Origin: Bacteroidales bacterium
GTDB lineage: Bacteria; Bacteroidota; Bacteroidia; Bacteroidales; JAIOZK01
Direction: 5' to 3'
Length of the DNA: 64,000 nucleotides
Assembly: GCA_021740625.1 (NCBI GenBank)
Contig: JAIOZK010000017.1
Coordinates: forward strand, 27,211 to 91,210
In this document: one piece after another, positions 1 through 9,603 of the stretch
Position numbering within the stretch: position 1 is the stretch's first letter
Layout: each line of letters opens with the position of its first letter
The notes under the pieces: model-generated
Databases searched by the model: none
What the model was told of the DNA's origin: nothing
Seen by the model: only the letters and a program-made list of their open reading frames with translations
Position numbers and translations under genes: made by a program

Positions 1-330
1 TCCGCCGAAAACAAAATCAGTTGACACATGCACCATAAAACATTGATGATCGCTGGATGCCTTTGCGAGATAATCCACGGCTTTGGCATTGATCATCTCG
101 GCAAGCTCCTCGTTTTCTTCGGCTTTATCCACAGCGGTATAGCTTGCACAATTCACCAGCACATCCGGTTGAAATTTTGTAAAAAAATCCCGAAGTGCTT
201 TTTGGTTTGTAATATCGAGTTCTTCAATATCTGTATAAATGAATTCCCATTCCGGCCTGCTGTCTTCCAGCAAGCGGATTTCATTCCCCAGTTGCCCTTT
301 GCTCCCTGTTATCAATATTTTCAAATTCAT
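1..330 (-). CDS. rfbD: dTDP-4-dehydrorhamnose reductase, partial (3' end beyond window)
   Basis: The first 110 codons of a short-chain dehydrogenase/extended-SDR protein are present; the rest lies beyond the left edge. The N-terminus has the nucleotide-binding pattern [11 protein letters not shown], then [12 protein letters not shown] and VSTDFVFGG, which are characteristic of RfbD/RmlD, the last enzyme of dTDP-L-rhamnose synthesis (cytosolic, NAD(P)H dependent). Its ATG overlaps the TGA of the upstream sugar-nucleotide gene by four bases (ATGA), so the two are probably translationally coupled. The other rhamnose genes (rfbA, B, C) are not in the window. Confidence 0.9.
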   Translation of the reverse strand, partial: MNLKILITGSKGQLGNEIRLLEDSRPEWEFIYTDIEELDITNQKALRDFFTKFQPDVLVNCASYTAVDKAEENEELAEMINAKAVDYLAKASSDHQCFMVHVSTDFVFGG

Positions 331-1268
331 ACCCGGACAATTTTTTTAAAATAATCGATTGTTTTTTCAAGGCCTTCATCAAGATTGACAACAGGTTCCC
401 AATCCAGTTTTTCCTTGGCCAGGCTGATGTCAGGCCTTCTCTGCATCGGGTCATCCTGCGGAAGGGGTTTAAAAATAATCTTAGCCCTGGAACCGGTAAG
501 CTGGATGACCTTTTCGGCAAGTTCAAGAATGGTAAACTCACCAGGGTTCCCGATATTAACGGGACCGGTAAAATCATCACCCGTAGCCATCATTCTTATC
601 ATCCCTTCTATCAGATCGTCACAATACTGAAAACTCCTGGTTTGAGACCCATCACCATAAACTGTAATATCTTCATTTTTTAATGCCTGCACAATGAAGT
701 TGGACACAACCCGTCCATCATTGGGATGCATTCTGGGACCATATGTATTGAATATCCTTACGATTTTGATCCTGACTTTGTTTTGCAGATGATAATCCAC
801 GAACAGCGTTTCAGCGCATCTTTTACCCTCATCGTAGCAGGAACGTCTTCCGACAGGATTCACATGTCCCCAGTAATCCTCGGTTTGCGGATGAACTTCC
901 GGGTCACCATATACTTCACTGGTTGATGCTTGTAAAATCTTTGCCTTGATCCTTTTTGCCAGCCCCAGCATATTCACGGAGCCCATAACAGATGTTTTTA
1001 CGGTCTTGATGGGATTGTACTGATAATGTATCGGGGAGGCAGGACAGGCCAGGTTATAAATTTCATCCACTTCTATATAAAAAGGCATGGTGATATCATG
1101 CCTGACCAGTTCAAAATAAGGATTGTTGAGCAAATGGATTAAATTTTCTTTTTGCCCGGTAAAATAATTATCCAGGCAGATGACTTCATTGCCTTCGTTT
1201 AGCAGGCGCTCACAAAGGTGTGATCCTAAAAATCCGGCCCCACCCGTTACCAGTACTTTTTTCTTCAT
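327..1268 (-). CDS. UDP-glucuronate decarboxylase (UDP-xylose synthase)
   Basis: This 313-residue extended SDR enzyme converts UDP-glucuronate to UDP-xylose with bound NAD. The Rossmann motif [10 protein letters not shown] is at residues 9-18, the catalytic YxxxK appears as YDEGK near residue 146, and the family signatures [12 protein letters not shown] and [20 protein letters not shown] are intact. Length is normal for bacterial UXS. It lies just downstream of the UDP-glucose dehydrogenase gene, which makes its substrate, but a terminator lies between them, so it may have its own promoter. Together they imply xylose or another pentose in a surface glycan. An alternative reading as a generic NAD-dependent epimerase is less likely given the UXS-specific motifs. 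Confidence 0.93.
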   Translation of the reverse strand: MKKKVLVTGGAGFLGSHLCERLLNEGNEVICLDNYFTGQKENLIHLLNNPYFELVRHDITMPFYIEVDEIYNLACPASPIHYQYNPIKTVKTSVMGSVNMLGLAKRIKAKILQASTSEVYGDPEVHPQTEDYWGHVNPVGRRSCYDEGKRCAETLFVDYHLQNKVRIKIVRIFNTYGPRMHPNDGRVVSNFIVQALKNEDITVYGDGSQTRSFQYCDDLIEGMIRMMATGDDFTGPVNIGNPGEFTILELAEKVIQLTGSRAKIIFKPLPQDDPMQRRPDISLAKEKLDWEPVVNLDEGLEKTIDYFKKIVRV

Positions 1269-1298
1269 ATCAATAAGATTTGATTTTGGACATTAAAT

Positions 1299-1333
1299 AT
1301 AAAAAAAGCCTGGCAATAAATTCACCAGGCTTC
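1299..1333 (-). terminator. rho-independent terminator after ugd
   Basis: On the minus strand an 8-bp stem (AAGCCTGG paired with CCAGGCTT, loop of about 11 bases) is followed by a run of seven T. It sits between the end of the UDP-glucose dehydrogenase gene and the start of the decarboxylase gene, so it should end or attenuate ugd transcription before the next gene. Confidence 0.85.
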
Positions 1334-1351
1334 AAAAGAAATATCATTTCA

Positions 1352-2677
1352 TTATTTCTCGGTATTGATGCCGATACAATAATATTTAAATCCTCGCTCT
1401 TTCATTTCCGCAACATCGAAAACATTGCGACCGTCGAAAATAAGCGGATTTTTCATCAGTTTTTTCATAACGTTGAAGTTCGGGAAACGGAACTCGGTCC
1501 ATTCGGTGATCAAAAGCAGACAATCCGCATCGATCAATGCATCGTACTGGTCGGGTGCATATTCTATTATATCCCCGATCCTTCTCTTCGATTCGTCCAT
1601 TGCCTCTGGATCATAGGCTCTAACTGAAGCACCTGCCTTTAGCAATTTATCAATAATCACCAGGGAAGGTGCCTCGCGCATATCATCTGTTTTGGGCTTG
1701 AAGGAAAGTCCCCACATGGCGATTTTCTTGCCCTTCAGCTCACCCTTAAAATACTTTTCAATTTTCCTAAACATGATGGCTTTTTGATCCTCGTTTACTT
1801 CTTCTACTGATTTCAGCACACGCAGGTTGTACTTATTCTCTTCTGCAGTCTTGATCAAGGCCTTTACATCTTTGGGGAAGCATGAACCACCGTATCCGGC
1901 ACCAGGATAAATAAATTTGTGACCGATCCTGGTATCACTTCCGATGCCTTTGCGAACCATATTTACATCCGCACCCACGATCTCACAAAGATTTGCAATA
2001 TCGTTCATAAAGCTGATTTTGGTGGCCAGCATGGAGTTTGCAGCATATTTGGTCATTTCAGCAGAAACGATATCCATAAAAATAACAGGATGACCATTCA
2101 ATGTGAAGGGTTTGTATAGCTGCTGCATGACCTTCTGGGCTTTTGCAGTATCAATGCCAACAACGATGCGGTCAGGTTTCATAAAGTCATCAATGGCGGC
2201 ACCCTCTTTCAGGAATTCAGGATTGGAAGCCACGTCAAAGTCGAGGTCCGATTTTCTTTTGGCAAGTTCTTCTTTCATCGCTTTTCTGACCTTTTCGGCT
2301 GTTCCAACCGGTACAGTGCTTTTTGTCACCATGAGAATGTAATCCTGCATATGTTGCCCGACCGTCCTGGCAACTTCCAGTACATATTTCAGATCAGCAC
2401 TTCCGTCTTCATCGGGTGGAGTGCCCACCGCACTGAAAACAACTTCCGCATCTTTGATGGAAGAACCCAGGTCAGTGGAAAAATGCAAACGTCCCTTTTC
2501 ATAGTTGCGATGTACCATTTCTTCAAGGCCGGGTTCATAAATGGGAATGATGCCGTTTTTAAGATTCTCAATCTTTTTTTCGTCAACATCAACACATACC
2601 ACGTCGATGCCCACTTCGGCAAAACATGTTCCGGTTACAAGTCCAACGTAACCTGTTCCTGCGATTGCGATTTTCAT
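1352..2677 (-). CDS. ugd: UDP-glucose 6-dehydrogenase
   Basis: The 441-residue protein oxidises UDP-glucose to UDP-glucuronate with two NAD+. The N-terminal Rossmann motif GTGYVGLVTG is followed by the family motifs TKSTVPVGT, NPEFLKEG and the catalytic-cysteine motif GYGGSCFPKD (near residue 265), then the C-terminal UDP-binding domain with WGLSFKPKTDDMREAPS. The length is typical. A clear Bacteroidota -7 box lies about 30 bases upstream, and a terminator follows the stop. It supplies the substrate for the decarboxylase downstream and perhaps glucuronate for the glycan genes at the other end of the window. Confidence 0.96.
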   Translation of the reverse strand: MKIAIAGTGYVGLVTGTCFAEVGIDVVCVDVDEKKIENLKNGIIPIYEPGLEEMVHRNYEKGRLHFSTDLGSSIKDAEVVFSAVGTPPDEDGSADLKYVLEVARTVGQHMQDYILMVTKSTVPVGTAEKVRKAMKEELAKRKSDLDFDVASNPEFLKEGAAIDDFMKPDRIVVGIDTAKAQKVMQQLYKPFTLNGHPVIFMDIVSAEMTKYAANSMLATKISFMNDIANLCEIVGADVNMVRKGIGSDTRIGHKFIYPGAGYGGSCFPKDVKALIKTAEENKYNLRVLKSVEEVNEDQKAIMFRKIEKYFKGELKGKKIAMWGLSFKPKTDDMREAPSLVIIDKLLKAGASVRAYDPEAMDESKRRIGDIIEYAPDQYDALIDADCLLLITEWTEFRFPNFNVMKKLMKNPLIFDGRNVFDVAEMKERGFKYYCIGINTEK

Positions 2678-2704
2678 ACTTTTCGTTTTGGTTATTTAAT
2701 CTGG

Positions 2705-2712
2705 CAAAGATA
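2705..2712 (-). promoter_or_regulatory. Bacteroidota-type -7 box for ugd
   Basis: The minus strand reads TATCTTTG, an exact match to the TAnnTTTG -7 element of the Bacteroidota housekeeping sigma factor, placed about 30 bases before the ugd start. No convincing -33 TTG was found at the usual spacing. Confidence 0.6.
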
Positions 2713-2894
2713 TAGAATTTAAAATTTTATCGTTCCTGTGAAAACAAACATTTGTTATTCATGGAAAACAATATATTCGTATCCGGTAAATTTGAGGAAT
2801 ATTTGGGCGCTCATAAACGCCTTTGTCGAATTTACTGATACAATCTTTCATACCCGAACAAAATTTCGGACTTTTGAGGTGAATTAATTTGGCG

Positions 2895-5849
2895 ATGCAA
2901 GAAACAGAGACAACAACAAATAATTATTTCCGATCCTTAAAGCAGGCTTTGGATGGGGATCTGTATAGCGACATTTTACATCGACTGCTGTATGCAACTG
3001 ATGCTTCCGCATACCGGGAAATACCTGCCGCCGTGGCATTGCCCCGTTCGAAAGATGACATTAAAAAACTGATTCGGTTTGCGCGTGAGCACAAAACAAC
3101 CCTGATTCCACGAACTGCCGGTACATCACTGGCCGGGCAGGTTGTAGGCAATGGAATTGTTGTGGATGTTTCAAAACACATGAATGATGTCCTCGAGATC
3201 AATGCAAAAGAGAAGTGGATCAGGGTTCAGCCTGGTGTTGTGCTTGATGAAATGAACCAGAGCCTGAAACCCTATGGACTTTTCTTTGCCCCCGAAACAT
3301 CCACCGGCAACCGCTGCATGATAGGAGGCATGGTTGGCAATAATTCCTGTGGCCTGCATTCGCTGATATATGGCAGCACCCGCGAACATACACTATCTGT
3401 TCATTGCATACTGAGCGACGGATCAGAGGCCGTATTCCATGAAATCAGCAAAGAAACTTTTCAAAAAAAATGCAATATCGACAAGCTCGAAGGTGAGATA
3501 TACAGGAACATTCGGGACATACTTTCCAGCAAAGAAAACCAGGAAAACATCAGGAGAGAATACCCGCATTACCAGGTACCCAGGCGAAACACCGGTTATG
3601 CAATTGATGTTATGTTAGAAACTGAGCCTTTTGCAAAGAATGGCAAACCCTTTAATTTTGCAAAGTTCATCGCTGGATCAGAAGGTACACTTGCCTTTAT
3701 TACAGAAATCAAACTGAACCTGATCCCCCTACCTCCCCCGGTAAAGGCAGTAATTCCGGTTCATTGCCCAAGTGTTGAAGCTGCATTGCATGCCAATCTT
3801 GTTGCCCTCAAGTACAAGCCCGGCGCAATTGAACTGATGGATAAAACCATCCTCGATCTTACACGGGATAACCTGGAGCAGAAAAAAAACCGTTTTTTCC
3901 TGGAGGGTGATCCGGGAGCCATTCTGATCGTTGAATTTGCACGCAGCAGCATCCGGGAAATTGAAACGCTGGTCGAAAAAATGGAAGCCGAAATGCGCAG
4001 CAAGGAACTGGGTTTTCATTTTCCCGTGATACTTGATCCTGAGATTAAAAAAGTCTGGAACCTGAGAAAGGCCGGACTGGGTGTACTTTCTAATATGCCG
4101 GGGGATGCAAAGCCTGTTTCTGTTATTGAGGATACTTCCGTGAAACCGGAGCTTTTGCCGGAATATATTGGAAAAGTAGATCAATTACTGAAAGATCACG
4201 GATTGAGTACTGTTTACCATGCTCATATTGCCACCGGAGAGATCCATGTCAGGCCCATCCTGAACCTCAAAGACCCGAAAGATGTTGAGTTGTTTCATAC
4301 CATAGCTGAGAAATCGGCACGACTGGTAAAAGAATACAAAGGTTCACTTAGCGGTGAACATGGAGACGGGCGATTGAGGGGAGAATTTATTCCTGTTGTG
4401 ATCGGAGAAAAGAATTATCAACTTCTCCGGCAAATAAAGAAAACCTGGGATCCGGAGAAGGTATTCAATGCGAATAAAATCACAGAAACCCCACGCATGA
4501 ATACCAGCCTCAGGTATGAGCCTGGCCGGGAAGAAAAGGAAATTGATACGATTTTTGATTTTTCCCGTGAACAGGGCATTCTGCGGGCGGCCGAAAAATG
4601 CAACGGTTCCGGGGATTGTCGTAAATCACATCTGATGGGAGGCACCATGTGCCCAAGTTATATGGCCACACGCGATGAATCGGCCACAACACGGGCAAGG
4701 GCCAACATCCTGCGGGAATTTCTTACCAGTTCGCGAAAGAAGAATCCCTTCGATCATCAAGAGATCTACAATGTGATGGATCTGTGCCTGATGTGCAAAG
4801 GCTGTAAATCCGAGTGCCCTTCCAGCGTGGATATTACCAAATACAAAGCCGAATTCCTGCAACATTATTACGATGCAAACGGAACTCCCTTGAGAACAAG
4901 GTTGATCGCAAATATCTCAAGGCTCAATAAACTGGGAATGATCTGGCCGGCTGTATTCAACTTTCTTGTCGGAAACAAATTCCTGTCCGGGATCATGAAA
5001 TCTTTGCTTGGATTTGCTTCCAGGAGAAGTATTCCAAAACTTTATAAAACGACTTTCACCCGCTGGGCAAGGCATAAATTACCCGAATTGAATCCTTCAA
5101 CACCGGTCAAAAAAGTTTACCTGTTTGCCGATGAATTCACAGAATACAATGATGTGGAGATCGGTATTAAGGCAATAAAACTGCTGACCGGTCTCGGATA
5201 TGAAGTTGTCATCCCAAAACACAAAGAAAGTGGCAGAACCTATCTGTCAAAAGGCCTGGTCAGAAAAGCCGGGCAACTGGCCAAACAGAACCTGTCACTG
5301 CTGAAAGATCTGATTAACGAAAAAACACCATTGATTGGCATTGAGCCATCGGGCATACTTAGTTTCAGGGATGAGTACCCCGAATTGCTTGACAGGGAAC
5401 ATGCTCCCGATGCAAAAAAACTTGCGGAAAACTGCTTTATGTTTGACGAATTCTTTATGAAAGAAGTTGAGGCCGGGAATATCCAATCCAGTCATTTCAG
5501 CAACGAAGCGCGCATGATAAAATTACACGGTCATTGTCATCAAAAAGCACTTGCTTCTACTGAAGAAACAAAAAAAATGTTGAGTCTTCCTGAGAATTTC
5601 ACCGTTGAGGAAATTCCATCAGGCTGTTGTGGAATGGCCGGATCATTTGGTTATGAGAAAGAACATTATGATGTTTCCATGAAAGTTGGCGAGCTGGTAT
5701 TGTTTCCCGAGATCAGAAAATGCAAGGAACAAATCCTGATTGCTGCTCCCGGAACAAGTTGCAGGCATCAGATAAAAGATGGCACCAATAAAAAAGCCTA
5801 TCACCCTGTTGAGATCATGCATGATGCTCTTTTAAAACGCGGGAACTGA
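2895..5849 (+). CDS. FAD-linked oxidase / Fe-S / CCG-domain dehydrogenase (GlcD-GlpC fusion, YdiJ-like)
   Basis: This 984-residue protein joins a GlcD-like flavin half to a GlpC-like Fe-S half. Domains in order: PCMH-type FAD-binding domain (about 40-270, with PRTAGTSLAGQ and GGMVGNNSCG), FAD-oxidase C-terminal domain (to about 540, with GEHGDGR), two 4Fe-4S motifs (about 566 and CLMCKGCKSECP near 630) and a CCG domain (HGHCHQKAL near 875, SGCCGMAGSFGYE near 910). Such fusions oxidise D-lactate, D-2-hydroxyglutarate or related 2-hydroxyacids and pass electrons to the membrane pool; the substrate cannot be told from sequence. The ATG at 2895 is preferred; an in-frame TTG two codons earlier is possible and sits closer to a GAGGTG. 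It stands alone between oppositely oriented or unrelated genes. Confidence 0.9.
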   Translation: MQETETTTNNYFRSLKQALDGDLYSDILHRLLYATDASAYREIPAAVALPRSKDDIKKLIRFAREHKTTLIPRTAGTSLAGQVVGNGIVVDVSKHMNDVLEINAKEKWIRVQPGVVLDEMNQSLKPYGLFFAPETSTGNRCMIGGMVGNNSCGLHSLIYGSTREHTLSVHCILSDGSEAVFHEISKETFQKKCNIDKLEGEIYRNIRDILSSKENQENIRREYPHYQVPRRNTGYAIDVMLETEPFAKNGKPFNFAKFIAGSEGTLAFITEIKLNLIPLPPPVKAVIPVHCPSVEAALHANLVALKYKPGAIELMDKTILDLTRDNLEQKKNRFFLEGDPGAILIVEFARSSIREIETLVEKMEAEMRSKELGFHFPVILDPEIKKVWNLRKAGLGVLSNMPGDAKPVSVIEDTSVKPELLPEYIGKVDQLLKDHGLSTVYHAHIATGEIHVRPILNLKDPKDVELFHTIAEKSARLVKEYKGSLSGEHGDGRLRGEFIPVVIGEKNYQLLRQIKKTWDPEKVFNANKITETPRMNTSLRYEPGREEKEIDTIFDFSREQGILRAAEKCNGSGDCRKSHLMGGTMCPSYMATRDESATTRARANILREFLTSSRKKNPFDHQEIYNVMDLCLMCKGCKSECPSSVDITKYKAEFLQHYYDANGTPLRTRLIANISRLNKLGMIWPAVFNFLVGNKFLSGIMKSLLGFASRRSIPKLYKTTFTRWARHKLPELNPSTPVKKVYLFADEFTEYNDVEIGIKAIKLLTGLGYEVVIPKHKESGRTYLSKGLVRKAGQLAKQNLSLLKDLINEKTPLIGIEPSGILSFRDEYPELLDREHAPDAKKLAENCFMFDEFFMKEVEAGNIQSSHFSNEARMIKLHGHCHQKALASTEETKKMLSLPENFTVEEIPSGCCGMAGSFGYEKEHYDVSMKVGELVLFPEIRKCKEQILIAAPGTSCRHQIKDGTNKKAYHPVEIMHDALLKRGN

Positions 5850-6080
5850 AACCAAAAGATCATTCGTTCAAGCAGTGGTTGACCCAAAAAGACACTTTGT
5901 GAATTTATTCACATAAATTTCACTGGAATAGATAAGCTTTGTTGTAAGGTTATGAAATCGCAGAATCGAAAGCTTACAACAATAGATCTGTATGACTGTG
6001 CAACCAATCGACAAATCATATGTCTTGAACTGGTGTACCACGAAATAATAAATCATGAAAGACTTTAAGCATCTGAATGC

Positions 6081-6827
6081 ATGCTAACGCGCAACAAATA
6101 TATATTGCTTATCATCCTGCTTGTTTTTGTAAAACAATCGGGAATCATTGCACAACATACCCGACTGAATCAAAATGCATCCGTTTACAATGTTTTGTTG
6201 GTCAATTCTGATTCACTTTACGGAGCAAATGACAAACTTGTTAATGGAAGCCTTTATGATCCTTTGCATTCTATGGCAGCCGGTCATCCCTATTACCCAA
6301 AAGAATCATTTCAGGTGGGAGATATCGCCGTCCTGGGTGAAATCTTTACAGGTGAAAAAATCAAATTCAACATTGAATTGCAAAAGCTTGTTCTGAAAAA
6401 GCTCATCAGCAAAGGAGCGACAACAGAGATACTGCTGAATAATACACTTGTAGACTCTTTCAGCATCAGAAACAAGAAATTTATCAATCTTTTCTTTTTA
6501 CCCTTGGCAGACAGCCTGCAGGGTTTTGCTGAGGTAATATTTGATGGTGAGTTTGGATTTTACGCATATCATAAAAAAATCTTAAAGGATGATTATACCC
6601 GGAAAACGCCTTATGGAAGATACCAGGAGCTATCGCCAAGATATTTCCTTATCATGAACCAAAATGTTAAAACCATCCGAAAAAAGCGAGACTTCTTAAA
6701 GATTTTCAAAGGGCAAAGGAAAGAGATCAGGAAATTCATGAAAAAACAGAACATTAAATATAAAAATGCATCCAGTTCTGAACTGGCAAGGATCCTGAAA
6801 TATGGAGAGAAGAATATCGGGAAATAG
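6081..6827 (+). CDS. exported protein of unknown function, first gene of a TonB receptor operon
   Basis: The 248-residue product begins with a signal peptide (hydrophobic residues about 7-18, cleavage likely after IIAQ near residue 25). The mature part is predicted mixed alpha/beta and ends in a very basic stretch (repeated Lys/Arg around residues 195-235). I do not recognise a named domain. Its last 26 bases overlap the start of the TonB receptor gene, so it is part of the same transcript and probably acts in the periplasm or at the outer membrane with that receptor. The preceding 230 bases hold no clear promoter or other gene. Confidence 0.8.
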   Translation: MLTRNKYILLIILLVFVKQSGIIAQHTRLNQNASVYNVLLVNSDSLYGANDKLVNGSLYDPLHSMAAGHPYYPKESFQVGDIAVLGEIFTGEKIKFNIELQKLVLKKLISKGATTEILLNNTLVDSFSIRNKKFINLFFLPLADSLQGFAEVIFDGEFGFYAYHKKILKDDYTRKTPYGRYQELSPRYFLIMNQNVKTIRKKRDFLKIFKGQRKEIRKFMKKQNIKYKNASSSELARILKYGEKNIGK

Positions 6828-9603
6828 AATTAGCATTATTATACTGCTGATATTGCTTTTCATCATGGATGTAAAACTCCTGGGACAGGACCATGTAATC
6901 TTTCCCGGCAAAAAGCTGGATAATACCGAGTGGAATGATTTTAAGGCAAGCATGAAGAAAGCCCATGGGATCAATTTTTTCTATCTGCCCGGGAGCATCC
7001 CCAATGTTTTTATGAAGATAGAAGCTGATACACTCTCACTGCGCAAGATCCTTGCAAATAATTTTGGCAAATTTGGGATCCGTATTTACCATGATCCGGC
7101 CGGAAATTATTTTCTGCTCAAGGAAAAAGACCTTAAAACTTCCGTACCAGATGCATTCTTCAAACTTCCGGATTATCAAAAGGAAACGATTAGAAATGAA
7201 AAAAAGTTAACAAGCAAGGGATTTCTGGAAACCAAAAATGAATTCGTTTGGCAGGAAATCCACATCGGCCAGAAAAGCTCCCTGAATGGCAAGGAAAAAG
7301 TAAAGTTGCATGGAAAACTTGTCAATAGTGTGAATAAGCAGCCCATATTCGGGGCAAATCTTTATGTTGAAGAACTTAAAAAAGGTACCACAACAGATGC
7401 TGATGGCAAGTATGATCTTGACCTTCCTCCGGGAGGTTACACCCTGAGGGTGAGCAGCCTGGATTCAAAAGAGCTTAAATACAAACTGAATATTTATGAA
7501 GACGGCGCCCTGAACATCGAACTGGAACCGAAGCTATACTTACTCAATGAAGTGGTGGTGAAATCCAACCGCTATCAGAACGTAAGGGGGACGCAGATGG
7601 GAATTGAAAAACTTTCGGTCAAGAACATCAAGGAAATTCCGGTAGTGCTGGGAGAAAAGGATATCAGCAAAGTTGCGCTGCTTCTGCCAGGGGTGCAAAG
7701 CATGGGAGAAGGTTCTTCCGGTTTTAATGTCAGGGGCAGCCCCGCCGACCAGAATCTTTTCTACATTGACCAGGTTCCGGTTTACAATACCGCCCACCTC
7801 TTTGGGTTCTTTTCGGCTTTTAATTCGGATGCAATCGATGAATTCACCTTATTCAAAAGCAACATACCCATAGAATATGGCGGGAGACTGGCCTCCATTT
7901 TCAAATTGAATGCAAAAAAAGGCAGGTTGAATAAGTTCAGTGCAAGGGGTGGCATCAGTCCCATCACCACTCATTTGCTTGCCGAAGGTCCTCTCAGCAA
8001 AGGGAAAAGCAGCTTTTTGCTTGCAGCCCGGTCCACTTATTCCGACTGGCTACTCAAAATGGTCAGGGACCCGGACATCCGGAACAGCAGCGCCGGATTT
8101 TCCGATGGTATCCTGAATCTTTCCTTTCAATTGGACAAAAACAATCATCTCGGCATTTTCGCTTATGGCAGCAAAGATCGTTTCCGGCTTTCCGATATCT
8201 TCGATCATGATTATTACAACCTGGGCAGTTCTGTTTCCTGGCGCCATATTTTCGACAATAAACATGCAGTGAACCTGAGCTATGTTTATGCGCAATACGG
8301 GTTCAGCGAAAAGAACCAGGAACTGGACCTGGCCGCCTTTAAACAATCTTTCCAGCTCGACCATCATCAGTTCAATGCTCAATACAGCCTGAAAAACACA
8401 GGCGATCATGACATCAAATTCGGGATCAATACAACCTATTACATGATAAACAGGGGAGATTACATTCCTGCAGGCCCCGAATCCAGTGTAAATAAAACTT
8501 CTTTCGAACCTGAGAACGCCATGGAAACTGGTATTTTTGCCGGTGATCAGTGGCAAATCAGCAAAAAACTAACACTGGAAGCCGGACTGCGCTTGAACTA
8601 TTATGCTTACCTCGGACCACACAAGGTATATAACTACCTGCCAGGTGAACCCATGATCCCTGAAAACATCACCGATACGATTGCATATGGAAGCAGTAAG
8701 ATCATAAAATCATACAATAACATCGACTACCGTTTTGCAGCCAATTATACCTTTAATGAAAATCTTTCGCTGAAGGCCAGTTTTAACAAATTGCATCAGT
8801 ATATTTTTCTGTTGTCAAATTCCATCACCATCTCCCCTACTTCCATCTGGAAACTGAGCGATCCGCATATCAGGCCCATGCATGGAGACCAGTTTTCTCT
8901 TGGCATATACAAAAACATCTGGGGTGGGCAATATGAATTATCCGTTGAGTCATACTATAAAAAAGCAGGTGATCTTGTCGAGTACAAGGACGGAGCAGAA
9001 TTTACCCTGAACAAGTTCCCCGAAACGGATATTATTCAGGGAGATCTGGATGCATGGGGTGTGGAATTCATGATTAAAAAATCTTTTGGCACCATTAACG
9101 GTTGGTTCAATTACACATATTCCAGAGCAAAGATAAAAGCACTGAATACAGCCAGAAAGGAAGAAAATAATTTCGGCTTGTCATATCCAGCCAATTACGA
9201 TAAACCGCATGCCCTGAACCTCGTTTTGAAATGGGAATTATCGAAACGGCTGAGCCTCTCAGGAAATGTCGTATATGCTACAGGCAGGCCGATCACACTG
9301 CCCACTGCTGTCTATTATCAAAACGGAATGGAAGTATTGCAGTATTCATTGCGAAATGAATTCAGGTTGCCGGATTATTTCAGGGCCGATGTATCCCTCG
9401 CAATAGAAGGCAATCTGAAACGGAATAAGCTGGCGCATGGCAGTTTTGTATTTTCAGTATACAACATCACCGGAAGAAAAAACGCCTATTCCGTATTTTT
9501 TGAATCGGATGACGGAGATATCAAAGCATATAAATTATCCATCTTTGGAGCCCCCATTTTCTCTGTATCCTATAATTTCAAACTTGGGAATTATGAAGAT
9601 TAG
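6802..9603 (+). CDS. TonB-dependent receptor with N-terminal STN-like and carboxypeptidase-regulatory-like domains
   Basis: The 933-residue outer-membrane protein has a signal peptide (to about residue 29), a region resembling the secretin/TonB N-terminal (STN) domain (about 40-115), a carboxypeptidase-D regulatory-like beta-sandwich (about 167-250), a plug (about 275-375, with FNVRGSPADQNLFYIDQVPVY split over the usual plug motif) and a 22-strand-type barrel to the C-terminus. Receptors with an STN domain often signal to an anti-sigma factor, but no FecR or ECF sigma gene is nearby. The start overlaps the upstream gene by 26 bases and the stop overlaps the DUF4249 gene. The likely role is energy-dependent import of a substrate handed over by the DUF4249 lipoprotein; the substrate is unknown. 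Confidence 0.92.
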   Translation: MERRISGNRISIIILLILLFIMDVKLLGQDHVIFPGKKLDNTEWNDFKASMKKAHGINFFYLPGSIPNVFMKIEADTLSLRKILANNFGKFGIRIYHDPAGNYFLLKEKDLKTSVPDAFFKLPDYQKETIRNEKKLTSKGFLETKNEFVWQEIHIGQKSSLNGKEKVKLHGKLVNSVNKQPIFGANLYVEELKKGTTTDADGKYDLDLPPGGYTLRVSSLDSKELKYKLNIYEDGALNIELEPKLYLLNEVVVKSNRYQNVRGTQMGIEKLSVKNIKEIPVVLGEKDISKVALLLPGVQSMGEGSSGFNVRGSPADQNLFYIDQVPVYNTAHLFGFFSAFNSDAIDEFTLFKSNIPIEYGGRLASIFKLNAKKGRLNKFSARGGISPITTHLLAEGPLSKGKSSFLLAARSTYSDWLLKMVRDPDIRNSSAGFSDGILNLSFQLDKNNHLGIFAYGSKDRFRLSDIFDHDYYNLGSSVSWRHIFDNKHAVNLSYVYAQYGFSEKNQELDLAAFKQSFQLDHHQFNAQYSLKNTGDHDIKFGINTTYYMINRGDYIPAGPESSVNKTSFEPENAMETGIFAGDQWQISKKLTLEAGLRLNYYAYLGPHKVYNYLPGEPMIPENITDTIAYGSSKIIKSYNNIDYRFAANYTFNENLSLKASFNKLHQYIFLLSNSITISPTSIWKLSDPHIRPMHGDQFSLGIYKNIWGGQYELSVESYYKKAGDLVEYKDGAEFTLNKFPETDIIQGDLDAWGVEFMIKKSFGTINGWFNYTYSRAKIKALNTARKEENNFGLSYPANYDKPHALNLVLKWELSKRLSLSGNVVYATGRPITLPTAVYYQNGMEVLQYSLRNEFRLPDYFRADVSLAIEGNLKRNKLAHGSFVFSVYNITGRKNAYSVFFESDDGDIKAYKLSIFGAPIFSVSYNFKLGNYED

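Noticed and set aside
2761..2838. 25-codon frame (MENNIFVSGKF...) upstream of the FAD/Fe-S dehydrogenase
   Set aside because: Too short and without supporting signals; could be a leader peptide but nothing regulatory such as an attenuator follows.
5868..6056. 62-codon minus-strand open frame in the gap before the TonB receptor operon
   Set aside because: No motif, start context or homology; AT-rich chance frame.
9437..9592. 52-codon upstream extension of the DUF4249 gene
   Set aside because: It lies inside the receptor gene, and the ATG at 9593 gives a clean lipoprotein signal.
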